DNA of 64,000 nt from Nocardioides sp. JQ2195 (GTDB lineage: Bacteria > Actinomycetota > Actinomycetes > Propionibacteriales > Nocardioidaceae), in assembly GCF_012272695.1 (NCBI RefSeq), contig NZ_CP050902.1, positions 3,038,001 through 3,102,000 of the forward strand, read 5' to 3'. The notes under the pieces are model-generated. The model saw only the letters and a list, made by a program, of their open reading frames with translations. It searched no databases and was not told the DNA's origin. Shown here piece by piece: positions 9,540 to 17,872 of this stretch (positions are counted from its first letter, which is position 1; each line of letters starts with the position of its first letter). The translations under genes and the position numbers were made by a program.

Positions 9540-10487
9540 TCAGTGGGCCTTCTCGGCACCGTGCCCGAACGGCAGGAAGTGCATGATCGCCACGACCACG
9601 GCACCCACCAGCAGGCCCATGATCGCCGAGGCGACGGTGTTGACCAGCCAACCCAGGGCTGCCCCCACGCCGCTGACGGCGTGGTGCACCTGTTCCTCGA
9701 GGTGGTGCACGAACTCGTAGGGAGGGTGCCAGCCCAGGTCGTCGAGCCCGACCAGCAGGATGTGGCCACCCACCCACAGCATGGCTGCGGTGCCGACGAC
9801 CGAGATGACCGCGAGCAGCTTGGGCATCGCCTTGACCAGCGCATGGCCGAACCTCTGGGCCAGTCCCGAGCGGAACATGGTCATCCGGAGACCGACATCG
9901 TCCATCTTCACGATCATCGCGACGACGCCGTAGACCAGGACCGTGATGCCGACCGCGACCACGACCAGGATCGCGGCGCGGGCGAGGAACGGTTGGTCGG
10001 CGACCTCGTTGAGCGAGATCACCATGATCTCGGCGGAGAGGATCAGGTCGGTGCGGATCGCGCCGGAGATCATCTCCTTCTCCCTCTCGGGGGTGATCTC
10101 GAGCGTGGCCTCGTCGGCCTCGACCTGGTGACCGCTGAGCTTCTCCCAGATCTTCTCGGCCCCTTCGTAGCAGAGGAAGGCGCCGCCGCACATGAGGATC
10201 GGGGTCAGCAACCACGGGAGGAACTGGCTGAGCAACAGGGCCAGGGGCAGGATGATGATCAGCTTGTTGCGGATCGATCCGATGGCGATCTTCTTGATGA
10301 TCGGCAGCTCGCGCTTGGCGGCCACGCCCGCGACGTACTGCGGGGTCACGGCGGTGTCGTCGACCACGACTCCGGCAGCCTTCACGCTGGCACGACCGGC
10401 AGCCGCCCCGACGTCGTCGATCGAGGCTGCCGCGACCCTGGCCAGCGCCGCGACGTCGTCGAGGAGCGCGAACAGTCCCGCGCTCAT
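9540..10487 (-). CDS. DUF808/YedI-family integral membrane protein
   Basis: The 315-residue protein begins MSAGLFALLDDVAALAR and has the DUF808 signature VVVDDTAVTPQYVAGVAAKRE, AFLCYEGAEKIWEK and ISLNEVADQPF. Hydrophobic segments lie at about 75-105, 147-160, 170-195, 222-250 and 285-305, indicating a polytopic inner-membrane protein. The function is unknown (E. coli YedI is uncharacterised). In many actinobacteria manA lies between the SIS protein and sahH; here this gene occupies that position. An upstream extension to 11078 is not used because it runs into the neighbouring gene. Confidence 0.88.
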   Translation of the reverse strand: MSAGLFALLDDVAALARVAAASIDDVGAAAGRASVKAAGVVVDDTAVTPQYVAGVAAKRELPIIKKIAIGSIRNKLIIILPLALLLSQFLPWLLTPILMCGGAFLCYEGAEKIWEKLSGHQVEADEATLEITPEREKEMISGAIRTDLILSAEIMVISLNEVADQPFLARAAILVVVAVGITVLVYGVVAMIVKMDDVGLRMTMFRSGLAQRFGHALVKAMPKLLAVISVVGTAAMLWVGGHILLVGLDDLGWHPPYEFVHHLEEQVHHAVSGVGAALGWLVNTVASAIMGLLVGAVVVAIMHFLPFGHGAEKAH

Positions 10488-10599
10488 CGGACCGGGACCT
10501 CCGGGTTTGCGGCACTCAGCGGTGTCATCACGCTGCGCAGTGTAGTTGCTGGTCCCCCCTCGGAGTCGACCGAGGACACGCCAGAGAGCGCGTGCGCGG

Positions 10600-11622
10600 C
10601 TAGGTGGTGGTGAGGGCGAGCTGGAGGTAGGCGGCGGTGTAGGACCCCAGGAGGAGCAGGGAGGCATAACGAGCGACCTCGCTGCCCGACTCGGCGGCCA
10701 TCGTCTCGACGCGTACGCCGCGACTCTCCGCCGCTGCCAGCAGGCGGCCGCGTTGTTCCCGGCCCACCTGGTCGTCGGAGCCGTCCTCGAGGACGAGAAG
10801 GACGGTGCGCAGCTCGCCACCGTCATCTGCGAACGGGTCGTCGAAGACGTTCCTGGCCCGGGTCGCCTCGAGCACGGGAAGCAGGTGCTCGGCGTCGCCG
10901 GCCAACGCGCTGCGCCCCGATGCTCGACGCATGGACTCAGCGACCCGACGCGCTGCCCGGGCGGCAAGGACCGAGCCTCCCCAGACCAAGGGGTTGGCGT
11001 CCGCGAGGCCGATCGCCAGCATCTTGGCGGGGTTGATCGCGATGTCGCGGTGCGGTGAGCAGGAGATCGCCATGTCATCGAGTGCGGTGGCGACCTCGTC
11101 GGCGTCGGACTCCGGCCCGAGGCCGAGCCGGTGCAGGTAGTCGAGCATCACCACGGCAGTCGCCAGCTGGTCCCCCGAGACGATCGGCAGGATCGTGCTC
11201 CAGCGACCGGCCGCATGCTCGGCCACCATCGAGTCGGACTGGCACGCCACCACCACCTGGCATCCACGTCGGACCGCCTCGGCGACGGCGGAGGCCGCCG
11301 CCGGGTCGGAGCGCTCGGGCGACAGGATCACGACGAGGTCGAGGGAGCCCGCCCACCCCGGCAGCGCTGGACCGGGCCAGGCCACGAACGGCACCGGGCA
11401 CCACGGCTCGAGCACCGCGCGCAGCAGCCGCGAGTCGGGGCCGGCAGCGATGACCGCGCGGGGCCGGGAGCCCTCGCTACGACGCAGCGCCTCGTCGATC
11501 GCCTCGCGAGCGTCGCCCGCGGCTCGACGCACGCGCGCACCGGACTCCGCCAAGGAGCGCAGCAGCAGGTCGGACCCGGCGAGAGCGGATTCGTCGTCGA
11601 GGCGTGACTCGTCGAACCACAT
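10600..11622 (-). CDS. SIS-domain protein (TobH / PGI-PMI C-terminal type) of the manB cluster
   Basis: The 340-residue protein begins MWFDESRLDDESALAGSD. It has SIS-like sugar-phosphate binding features: VVILSPERSDPAAA and a second half containing WGGSVLAARAARRVAE. It corresponds in position and general sequence to Rv3256c, found between manB and manA in mycobacteria, and resembles the C-terminal domain of bifunctional glucose-6-P/mannose-6-P isomerases. Catalysis has not been shown for the mycobacterial homologue as far as I know. Because manA is absent nearby, a sugar-phosphate isomerase role is plausible but inferred. Its ATG follows the Trm112-like stop by five bases. Confidence 0.8.
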   Translation of the reverse strand: MWFDESRLDDESALAGSDLLLRSLAESGARVRRAAGDAREAIDEALRRSEGSRPRAVIAAGPDSRLLRAVLEPWCPVPFVAWPGPALPGWAGSLDLVVILSPERSDPAAASAVAEAVRRGCQVVVACQSDSMVAEHAAGRWSTILPIVSGDQLATAVVMLDYLHRLGLGPESDADEVATALDDMAISCSPHRDIAINPAKMLAIGLADANPLVWGGSVLAARAARRVAESMRRASGRSALAGDAEHLLPVLEATRARNVFDDPFADDGGELRTVLLVLEDGSDDQVGREQRGRLLAAAESRGVRVETMAAESGSEVARYASLLLLGSYTAAYLQLALTTT

Positions 11623-11627
11623 GGCGA

Positions 11628-11792
11628 TCAGGCCGGCTTGCGGGCCTCGTCGACCAGCAGCACCGGGATGTCGTCGCGCACCGGGTAGGCGAGGCCGCAG
11701 GCCGAGCAGACCAGCTCCTCGGCCTGGGCCGAGAGCTCCCCGTGGCAGTCGGGGCACACGATGATCTTGAGCAGCTGGGGGTCGATGTTCAC
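11628..11792 (-). CDS. Trm112-family zinc-ribbon protein
   Basis: A 54-residue protein read from a GTG at 11792: [16 protein letters not shown], then [12 protein letters not shown] and [14 protein letters not shown]. Cysteines C13, C16, C29 and C32 form a zinc ribbon and the rest fits the Trm112/YcaR family. Trm112 proteins activate methyltransferases in eukaryotes and archaea; the bacterial role is not settled. The GTG overlaps the manB stop (GTGA), and the gene ends five bases before the SIS gene, so all three are translationally coupled. Confidence 0.9.
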   Translation of the reverse strand: MNIDPQLLKIIVCPDCHGELSAQAEELVCSACGLAYPVRDDIPVLLVDEARKPA

Positions 11793-13174
11793 TGGTCTCT
11801 CCTGATCACACTGAGTACGTCGTCGCGCACGCGCGCCATGGTTTGCTCGTCCTTGCCTTCAGCATTCAGCCGGAGCAGCGGCTCGGTGTTGGAGGCTCGC
11901 ACATTGAACCACCAGTCGTCGTGGGCCACGGTGAGGCCGTCGAGGTGGTCGAGCGCGACCCCGGTTGCGCCGGCGTGGGCGGTCTCGAGCTCCTCCAGCA
12001 CCGCAGCCTGGTCGGTCACGGTCGAGTTGATCTCGCCGGACGAGGAGAAGCGCACGTACTCGGCGAGCAGGTCCGAGAGCGGCCCCTCTCCCTCGGCCAG
12101 CGCGGCCAAGGCGTGCAACGCGGCCAGCATGCCCGAGTCGGCGCGCCAGAAGTCGCGGAAGTAGAAGTGCCCGCTGTGCTCGCCGCCGAAGATCGCGTCC
12201 GTCTCGGCCATCGTGGCCTTGATGAACGAGTGCCCGACGCGGGTGCGCACCGCGGTCCCGCCGAGCTCGCCCACGATCTCGGGGACCGAGCGGGAGGTGA
12301 TCAGGTTGTGGATGATCGTGGAGCCGGGCTCGCGCGCCAGCTCACGGGCGGCGATCAGGCCGGTGAGGGTGGACGGTGAGACCAGCTCGCCGCGCTCGTC
12401 GACGAGGAAGCAGCGATCGGCGTCTCCGTCGAAGGCAAGCCCGATGTCGGCCTTCTCGGCCAGCACCCGCTCCTGCAGGTCGACGAGGTTGGCCGGCTCG
12501 ATCGGGTTGGCCTCGTGGTTGGGGAAGGTGCCGTCGAGCTCGAAGTACATCGGCACCAGGTCGACCTGGTCCCCGAGGCGGTCGAAGACTGCCGGCGCCG
12601 TGTGGCCGGCCATTCCGTTGCCGGCGTCGACGACGACCGTGAGCCGCCGACCGCGGACCGGCGCCAGGGACAGCAGGTGGTCGGCGTAGCCGGCGAGGAC
12701 GTCACGCTCGGTGATCGAGCCCCGGCGATCGCCGGTCACCTCGTCGGCGACCGCGTCACGGATCTCGAGCAACCCGGTCTCGGCGCCGATCGGGCGCGCG
12801 CCCGGACGGCACATCTTGATGCCGTTGTAGGCGGCCGGGTTGTGGCTGGCGGTGAACATCACGCCCGCCAGGTCGAGGTGCCCGGAGGCGAAGTAGAGCT
12901 GGTCGGTCGAGGCCAGGCCGATCATGACGACGTCGGCCCCGGCCTGAGCGGCGCCTTCGGCGAAGGCCCGGGCCAGACCCGGCGACGACGGTCGCATGTC
13001 GTGGCCGATGGCAACGGTCGGCGCACCGGTCACGGCGACGAACGCACCACCGACACGGCGAGCGAGCACCTCGTCGATCTGGTCACCAACGGTGCCGCGG
13101 ACGTCGTACGCCTTGAAGATCGCGTGCAGGTTGTCAGGATCGAGCGTGGAGGACGACGCAGGAACTGGGGGCAT
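11789..13174 (-). CDS. manB: Phosphomannomutase / phosphoglucomutase
   Basis: The 461-residue alpha-D-phosphohexomutase has all four family motifs: the substrate loop near KAYDVRGTV, the phosphoserine loop [13 protein letters not shown], the metal-binding DGDADR ([10 protein letters not shown]) and the C-terminal phosphate-binding [11 protein letters not shown]. It interconverts mannose-6-P and mannose-1-P (or the glucose forms), feeding GDP-mannose for mannosylated glycolipids and glycoproteins. A TAGGCT -10 element seven bases before the ATG suggests a leaderless transcript starting the manB-trm112-SIS operon. Confidence 0.95.
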   Translation of the reverse strand: MPPVPASSSTLDPDNLHAIFKAYDVRGTVGDQIDEVLARRVGGAFVAVTGAPTVAIGHDMRPSSPGLARAFAEGAAQAGADVVMIGLASTDQLYFASGHLDLAGVMFTASHNPAAYNGIKMCRPGARPIGAETGLLEIRDAVADEVTGDRRGSITERDVLAGYADHLLSLAPVRGRRLTVVVDAGNGMAGHTAPAVFDRLGDQVDLVPMYFELDGTFPNHEANPIEPANLVDLQERVLAEKADIGLAFDGDADRCFLVDERGELVSPSTLTGLIAARELAREPGSTIIHNLITSRSVPEIVGELGGTAVRTRVGHSFIKATMAETDAIFGGEHSGHFYFRDFWRADSGMLAALHALAALAEGEGPLSDLLAEYVRFSSSGEINSTVTDQAAVLEELETAHAGATGVALDHLDGLTVAHDDWWFNVRASNTEPLLRLNAEGKDEQTMARVRDDVLSVIRRDQ

Positions 13175-13187
13175 GGCGCCGAGCCTA
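13175..13187 (-). promoter_or_regulatory. -10 element for leaderless manB mRNA
   Basis: TAGGCT (13187 down to 13182) ends seven bases before the manB ATG, which places transcription start at or next to the start codon. There is no room for a Shine-Dalgarno site. Confidence 0.6.
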
Positions 13188-13201
13188 TCGCCGTCCGGGG
13201 G

Positions 13202-13567
13202 TCAGTCGTTGCTGAGCACCCGCAGGTGCCCACGGCGGGCAGTCTCACGACCGGTCTCAGTCTGCAGGCCGGCGGTCTGGGCGACCGCGGGGACGGGTCG
13301 GGCCGCCTCGCGAACGGCATCTGCGAGGGCCAGCAGGTCGTCACTGGAGGGCTCGAGGGTGGACGGGTCGGGGGCCAGGCGCATGACCTCCCACCCACGG
13401 GGCGCGCTGAGGCGCTCGCTGTGGGCCTCGCAGAGGTCGTAGGCGTGGGGCTCGGCGTAGGTCGCCAGCGGGCCCAGCACCGCGGTCTGGTCGGCATAGA
13501 CGTAGGTCAGCGTGTTGACCGCGGGGCGGCCACAGGCAGTACGCGAACACCGACGGGCTGAAGTCAC
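13202..13567 (-). CDS. DUF3499 family protein
   Basis: The 121-residue protein from a GTG matches DUF3499. It has the conserved N-terminal RRCSRTACGRPAVNTLTYVY, then YDLCEAHSERLSAPRGWE, with cysteines suited to binding zinc. Its function is unknown. It is the counterpart of Rv3258c, which also lies between manB and the zincin-like gene in mycobacteria. The last third (residues 85-121) is poorly conserved. It is transcribed divergently from the zincin-like gene; both appear leaderless. Confidence 0.88.
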   Translation of the reverse strand: MTSARRCSRTACGRPAVNTLTYVYADQTAVLGPLATYAEPHAYDLCEAHSERLSAPRGWEVMRLAPDPSTLEPSSDDLLALADAVREAARPVPAVAQTAGLQTETGRETARRGHLRVLSND

Positions 13568-13580
13568 GCGGCAGACGCTA
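13568..13580 (-). promoter_or_regulatory. -10 element for leaderless DUF3499 mRNA
   Basis: TAGCGT (13580 down to 13575) ends seven bases before the GTG start. It sits back to back with the TAGGCT element of the divergent gene, only 24 bases apart. Confidence 0.55.
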
Positions 13581-13604
13581 CCGCCCGGATGCCCCTGCGC
13601 GGTT

Positions 13605-13616
13605 TAGGCTCGCGGC
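13605..13616 (+). promoter_or_regulatory. -10 element for leaderless zincin-like gene mRNA
   Basis: TAGGCT at 13605-13610 ends six bases before the GTG at 13617; no ribosome-binding site can fit in between. Confidence 0.55.
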
Positions 13617-14159
13617 GTGACTGAGCAACGTGCGTCCGGGCCCACCGGCTCCGAGCGGGTCCCTGCCGGAGCTGAGACGACCGGAGCGGAGACGGCCGGA
13701 GCGGAGACGGCCGGAGCGAAGACGTTCGGGCGAAGCAGGGACCGTCGTGGTCGTGGCCCGCGCGGGCCCGAGATCCTGCCCCGGACACGGCCCGGGGACC
13801 GCTTCGTGCGACCTCGTCCGACCCGCCGCGAGCGTTTCGACTCCTTGGTGCTCGGTGTGGTCTCGGCGATCGACGATCGCTGGCAGCACCGGCTCGGGCT
13901 GGTGGAGTTCGCCGTCGAGGACACGCCCCTGGTCCCCGACGACTGGGACGTCGACTCGGTCCCGCTCTCCTCGTTGGTGCGTGGCACCGGCACGCAACCC
14001 ACCCGGCTCGTGGTCTTCCGCCGACCGATCGAGCACCGCTGCGAGGGTCGGGAGGAGCTCGAGGCGTTGGTGCTCACGGTCGTGGTCGAGCAGGTGGCCG
14101 AGCTCCTCGGAGTCCCCGCTGACGAGGTGGACCCGAGATACCGCGAGGACGACTCCTAG
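13617..14159 (+). CDS. Zincin-like metallopeptidase-family protein lacking the HExxH motif
   Basis: The 180-residue product matches the actinobacterial 'metallopeptidase family' (Zincin_1, Rv3259-like): PTRRERFDSLVLGVVSAID, PTRLVVFRRPIEHRC, then VVEQVAELLGVPADEVDPRY at the C-terminus. Where true members have HExxH, this has V-E-Q-V-A, so both zinc histidines are absent and protease activity is unlikely. The first 55 residues are low complexity, with a 15-bp in-frame repeat (GAETA units) encoded at about 13671-13718. It is divergent from DUF3499, as in mycobacteria. Confidence 0.8.
   Translation: MTEQRASGPTGSERVPAGAETTGAETAGAETAGAKTFGRSRDRRGRGPRGPEILPRTRPGDRFVRPRPTRRERFDSLVLGVVSAIDDRWQHRLGLVEFAVEDTPLVPDDWDVDSVPLSSLVRGTGTQPTRLVVFRRPIEHRCEGREELEALVLTVVVEQVAELLGVPADEVDPRYREDDS
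13667..13718 (+). repeat. 15-bp in-frame tandem repeat
   Basis: About three imperfect copies of a GGAGCGGAGACGGCC-type unit encode GAETTGAETAGAETAGAKT near the N-terminus of the zincin-like protein. The repeat changes protein length in steps of five residues without shifting the frame. Confidence 0.75.
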
Positions 14160-14213
14160 GCGGGCACCATCATGGCCAGGTCGGAGTCGCCCTCGCGGGG
14201 CACAGGGTGAGTG

Positions 14214-15881
14214 TCAGCCGACCTTGGAGTCGAGCTCGACGTCGACCTTCTTCGTGTCGCCGTCGCGATCGACCGTGAGGGTCACCGTGTCGCCCGGCAG
14301 GTGGGAACGGATCGCCACGATCAGGGTGGCGTTGTCGGTGACCGGTCGATCGTCGAGGGCAGTGATGAGGTCGCCCTTCTTGAGACCACTGTCCGCGGCC
14401 GGACTGTCACCGACCACTTCCTGGATGCGGGCTCCGCCGCCGTCCTGGTCACTCTGGACCGTGGCCCCGATCACGGGGTAGCGGGCCTCGCCGTCACGCA
14501 GGATCTGGTCAGCGGTGACCCGCACCTGCTCGATCGGGATCGCGAAGCCGACGCCGATGTTCCCGGACTCGCCACCGAGGCTCGAGCCGCCGGTGGTGGC
14601 GATGGCCGAGTTCACCCCGACGACCTGGCCCGACAGGTTGACCAGGGGTCCACCCGAGTTGCCCGGGTTGATCGCCGCGTCGGTCTGGACGGCGTTGATG
14701 AAGGACTGGGAGTCCTCCCCGCCACCGGTCGTGACCGGTCGGTTCAGGGCACTCACGATGCCGGAGGTCACGGTGCTGCTGAGGCCGAGGGGCGAGCCGA
14801 TGGCGACCACCTGCTCGCCGACCTCGAGGTCCTTGGACGAGCCGAGCGAGGCCGGTTGGACGGACGTGATGCCCTCGACGTCCAGCACGGCGAGGTCGTA
14901 GACCGGGCTCCGACCCACCACGGTGGCGGGGTAGCGCTTGCCCTGGTGGTCGACGACCGTGATCTTGCCTCCGTCGGCGGCTTCCGCGACGACGTGGTTG
15001 TTGGTCACGACGTGGCCCTGCTTGTCGAGGAAGAACCCGGACCCGGTGGCGCCGCCCTCCTCGCCGTTGAACTCGGCGAGGATCTGCACGGTGCTGGGCA
15101 GCAGGACCTCGGCGACGTCGGCGATGCTCCCCGAGGCGGCGTCCTTGGAGCCGGTCCCCTCGGAGTTGGACGGCAGCGGAGCATCGGTGACCACGTCGCT
15201 GTCGGAGAGCCCTTGGCCGGAGCTCTCGGAGTCAGGGTGGTCATCGGCCCATTTGTTGACCGCATAGCCACCCAGGCCGCCACCGACGAGTCCGATGACC
15301 AGCGACATGGCCGCGATCGCCGGCCAGACCCCGGAGGACAGCTTGGCGCGCGAGGTGGGCTGCCGGGCCGGCTCTCCGGGGATGCCGGCGCCGACCCCGT
15401 AGGGCGGGCGGCCGCCACCTTGCGACTGGAGGGACGGGGCGTGCTGCTGACCCTGGTGACCTGGCTGGTGCGGGCCGGGCTGGCGCGGGTCTGGCCCCTG
15501 CTGCCCGGGCTGGTGCGGGTCTGGCCCCTGCTGCCCGGGCTGGTGCGGGCCGGGCCCCTGCTGGCCGGGCTGGCGCGGGTCTGACCCCTGCTGCCCGGGC
15601 TGGTGCGGGCCGGGGGCCGGATGGTGCTGCGACGCAGGAGCGGCGTACGACGGGGGCGTCTGGCCGGGAACCTGGCTGCTCGGTGCCTGTGACGGCGGAC
15701 CCGAGGACTGAGGAGCGGGGTACGGCGACCCTTGGGGCCCCGGGGCCGGCGACTGCTGGCCCTCGTGCTCGCGCCCACTGCCCACGGAGTCATCCGGTCG
15801 CAGCGGCAGTGTGTGCTCGGTGTCGCTCGAGCTGTCAGGACGGTTGTTCTGCTCGTCGTTCACTTGTTGATTGTCACCCAT
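14214..15881 (-). CDS. htrA: HtrA/DegP-like membrane-anchored serine protease
   Basis: The 555-residue protein has a long Pro/Gln/Gly-rich cytoplasmic N-terminus (about 40-180), one membrane segment at about 184-208, a trypsin-like domain with H296, D329 and S409 (INPGNSGGPL), and a C-terminal PDZ domain (about 465-550). It degrades or refolds damaged envelope proteins. It follows sigE and rseA, the order known from M. tuberculosis (Rv1221-Rv1223). The start overlaps rseA by 22 bases. The N-terminus contains five GQQGPDPHQP-like decapeptide repeats (about 91-140). Confidence 0.95.
   Translation of the reverse strand: MGDNQQVNDEQNNRPDSSSDTEHTLPLRPDDSVGSGREHEGQQSPAPGPQGSPYPAPQSSGPPSQAPSSQVPGQTPPSYAAPASQHHPAPGPHQPGQQGSDPRQPGQQGPGPHQPGQQGPDPHQPGQQGPDPRQPGPHQPGHQGQQHAPSLQSQGGGRPPYGVGAGIPGEPARQPTSRAKLSSGVWPAIAAMSLVIGLVGGGLGGYAVNKWADDHPDSESSGQGLSDSDVVTDAPLPSNSEGTGSKDAASGSIADVAEVLLPSTVQILAEFNGEEGGATGSGFFLDKQGHVVTNNHVVAEAADGGKITVVDHQGKRYPATVVGRSPVYDLAVLDVEGITSVQPASLGSSKDLEVGEQVVAIGSPLGLSSTVTSGIVSALNRPVTTGGGEDSQSFINAVQTDAAINPGNSGGPLVNLSGQVVGVNSAIATTGGSSLGGESGNIGVGFAIPIEQVRVTADQILRDGEARYPVIGATVQSDQDGGGARIQEVVGDSPAADSGLKKGDLITALDDRPVTDNATLIVAIRSHLPGDTVTLTVDRDGDTKKVDVELDSKVG
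15465..15625 (-). repeat. In-frame ~30-bp tandem repeat in htrA
   Basis: Units encoding GPDPHQPGQQ/GPDPRQPGQQ repeat about five times, with a few substitutions and one shortened unit. They lie in the disordered cytoplasmic N-terminal region of HtrA, before its membrane segment, so they alter tail length and not the protease domain. Confidence 0.85.
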
Positions 15882-16387
15882 CTTGGTGCGGGGCCGTCGA
15901 CCACGGAGGTCTGCGCCGAGTTGGAGGTGGCGCCCACGGGCTCGGTGGTGGCGACCGGAACTGCCGGACGGAGGGAGTCGGAGACACCGGTCAACGACGT
16001 GGTCGGGCCACGACGATCGACGGGCGGAGCCTCAGCCGGGATGGTCAGGGCAAAGACGCCGAGCATGGCGGCGCCCATCGATCCGGCACCGAGCACGGCC
16101 ACGGCGACCGTGCGGCGGCGTACGCCTGCCTGCGGGGGCTCGGCGACCGGATCATCGGTGTCGTACCGGGTGGAGTGGCACAGCACGCTGTGCAGGTAGT
16201 TGGGTGCCGCAGGCTGGGCACAGTCCCCGCCCAGCCCAGCGAGCCGGGTCTTGATCCAGCCCTCGCGCTCCACGTGCTGGCGGCAGGAGGCACACCCGTG
16301 CACGTGGTTCCAGAGCCGTTCGGACTCTGCCGCAGGCAGCTGCCCGTCGATCAGGGCGCTCACCTTGGCGCCGACGTGGCCGATCAT
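15860..16387 (-). CDS. rseA: Anti-sigma factor RseA (zinc-finger, membrane)
   Basis: The 175-residue protein has a ZAS-type zinc motif H28-x3-C32-x2-C35 (HVHGCASC) and a single membrane segment at about 92-116, with a short external tail. It should bind and hold SigE until envelope stress triggers release. It overlaps sigE by ATGA, and its 3' end overlaps the htrA start, so the three genes are coupled. The assignment rests on the zinc motif and on the sigE-rseA-htrA order. Confidence 0.92.
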   Translation of the reverse strand: MIGHVGAKVSALIDGQLPAAESERLWNHVHGCASCRQHVEREGWIKTRLAGLGGDCAQPAAPNYLHSVLCHSTRYDTDDPVAEPPQAGVRRRTVAVAVLGAGSMGAAMLGVFALTIPAEAPPVDRRGPTTSLTGVSDSLRPAVPVATTEPVGATSNSAQTSVVDGPAPRWVTINK

Positions 16388-16968
16388 CCGACGACCCCCT
16401 CCGGCGAGTACGGCGCGATGACCGGTCCGGAGTAGCGAGCCCGCCCAGCACTCGGAGCGCGGTGGGCCAACGCGTCACGCAACATCGCACGGCCCCGGTG
16501 GATCCGTGAACGGACGGTGCCGAGCTTCGCGTCGAGGATCGTGGCGATCTCCTCGTAGGAGAGGCCCTCGATGTCACAGAGGACCACGGCCGCCCGGAAG
16601 TCCGGCGGGAGCTGGGCCAGGGCCCGCTCCACGTCGTCCTCGAAGCGCTGGTCGGCGTACTCCTCGTGGGGGACGCCGCCGTCGCTGCGCAGCCGAGCTG
16701 CCCGCTCGTCCGAGAGGGCGTCGAAGCGAATCCGCTGCTTGCGGCGCGCCCCGTCGAGGAAGAGGTTCGTCGTGACGCGGTGCAGCCAGCCCTCGAACGT
16801 GCCCGGTTGGTAGGTCGAGAGGGAACGGAAGACACGGACGAAGACGTCCTGCGTGAGGTCCTCTGCATCGGCCGGGTTCCCGGTCAGGCGGTAGGCAAGG
16901 CGGTAGACGCGCTCGGAGTGCTGGGCGACGATCTCGTCCCAGCTGGGGATCACATCGTTCTCCGGCAT
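16384..16968 (-). CDS. sigE: ECF RNA polymerase sigma factor SigE
   Basis: The 194-residue sigma factor has region 2 at about 15-80 ([20 protein letters not shown], then [17 protein letters not shown]) and region 4 at about 115-165 ([20 protein letters not shown], then [17 protein letters not shown]). The ATG at 16968 is preceded by GGAAG at proper spacing; the longer frame from 17190 is not needed. It directs transcription of envelope-stress genes. A near-perfect SigE-type promoter lies about 130 bases upstream (17095-17120), suggesting it activates itself. Confidence 0.95.
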   Translation of the reverse strand: MPENDVIPSWDEIVAQHSERVYRLAYRLTGNPADAEDLTQDVFVRVFRSLSTYQPGTFEGWLHRVTTNLFLDGARRKQRIRFDALSDERAARLRSDGGVPHEEYADQRFEDDVERALAQLPPDFRAAVVLCDIEGLSYEEIATILDAKLGTVRSRIHRGRAMLRDALAHRAPSAGRARYSGPVIAPYSPEGVVG

Positions 16969-17094
16969 GGAGACTTCCTTCGCTCGTCCGTGGTGCAACC
17001 TGACCTCGCCAACGCTAGGGAACCCGACTGAGAAGAACCTGAGCACTGGCAACGGAGTTGCTGGGAGGTTGCCGGAGCCCCTGTCTCCCCCGAC

Positions 17095-17120
17095 AACGTT
17101 TCCCGGCACCCCTGTGTTCC
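17095..17120 (-). promoter_or_regulatory. Probable SigE-dependent promoter of sigE
   Basis: On the minus strand, GGAACA (17120-17115) and CGTT (17098-17095) are separated by exactly 16 bases. This matches the ECF SigE consensus GGAAC(A/C/T)-N15/16-CGTT described for mycobacteria. It points toward sigE with a leader of about 120 bases. Confidence 0.65.
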
Positions 17121-17156
17121 CGATAGGGTCGGAGCACGGTGCGTTGTCACGACCCC

Positions 17157-17170
17157 AGGAGGCTGCCATC
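17157..17170 (+). promoter_or_regulatory. Strong ribosome site before a non-standard ATC start
   Basis: AGGAGG at 17157-17162 is followed after five bases by ATC (17168-17170), exactly where homologues of the O-methyltransferase have their initiator Met (ATC-ACC-ACG-CCC versus M-T-T-P). No ATG or GTG lies at that spacing. Confidence 0.6.
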
Positions 17171-17815
17171 ACCACGCCCATCAAGCCCACGAGTTGGACC
17201 TATGCGGAGGAGTTCGTCGCCGAGGACGAGATCCTCGCCGCCGCACGTGCCCGGGCCGAGGAGGTCGGCGTGGTGCCGATCGGCTCCGGTGTCGGCGCGT
17301 CCCTGCGCTTCCTGGCAGCCGTCCTCGACGCGCGCGCAGTCGTCGAGGTCGGAACCGGCACGGGCGTGTCGGGCCTCTGGTTGCTGCGCGGCATGCGCCC
17401 CGACGGCGTCCTGACCACGGTCGACGTCGAGACCGAGCACCAGCGGCTCGCGAAGCAGACCTTCACCGACGCCGGCGTCCCCGCCCAGCGGGCCCGCACC
17501 ATCCCCGGCGCCGCTCTCGAGGTGCTGCCCCGGCTCACCGACGGCCACTACGACCTGGTCTTCTGTGACGGCGACAAGCGTGAGTACGCCGACTACCTCA
17601 AGGAGGCCATGCGCCTCCTCCGCCCCGGCGGCGTGGTCGCCTTCGACAACGCCCTGTGGCACGACCGGGTGGCCGACCCCGCCCAGCGCGACGAGGAGAC
17701 GGTCTCGATCCGCGAGCTGGGTCGCACCATCCAGGAAGCCGAGGGGCTCGTGCCGGTCCTGCTGCCGGTTGGCGACGGGCTCCTGGCGGCCAAGAAGGAA
17801 TGGATTCCCGAGTAG
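17168..17815 (+). CDS. SAM-dependent O-methyltransferase (Rv1220c-like)
   Basis: From position 17168 the frame codes 215 residues, the length of Rv1220c. It has a class I methyltransferase fold: SAM-binding [18 protein letters not shown], acidic [23 protein letters not shown] and [15 protein letters not shown], typical of catechol/caffeoyl-CoA-type O-methyltransferases. The substrate is unknown. It is divergent from sigE, as in M. tuberculosis. The start is unusual: the codon under the ribosome site is ATC. The nearest standard alternative is a TTG at 17144, which would add eight residues and bury the AGGAGG inside the gene. Confidence 0.88.
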   Translation: MTTPIKPTSWTYAEEFVAEDEILAAARARAEEVGVVPIGSGVGASLRFLAAVLDARAVVEVGTGTGVSGLWLLRGMRPDGVLTTVDVETEHQRLAKQTFTDAGVPAQRARTIPGAALEVLPRLTDGHYDLVFCDGDKREYADYLKEAMRLLRPGGVVAFDNALWHDRVADPAQRDEETVSIRELGRTIQEAEGLVPVLLPVGDGLLAAKKEWIPE

Positions 17816-17824
17816 CCTGCACGC

Positions 17825-17861
17825 CTCGAGCGCTGAACTGCTGGTCAGTTCAGCGCTCGAG
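17825..17861. terminator. Bidirectional terminator hairpin
   Basis: CTCGAGCGCTGAACTG (17825-17840) and its exact reverse complement (17846-17861) form a 16-bp perfect stem with loop CTGGT, between the convergent O-methyltransferase and YdhR-like genes. No U tract follows, as usual for high-GC actinobacterial terminators. Confidence 0.85.
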
Positions 17862-17872
17862 TCATGTGCGGC

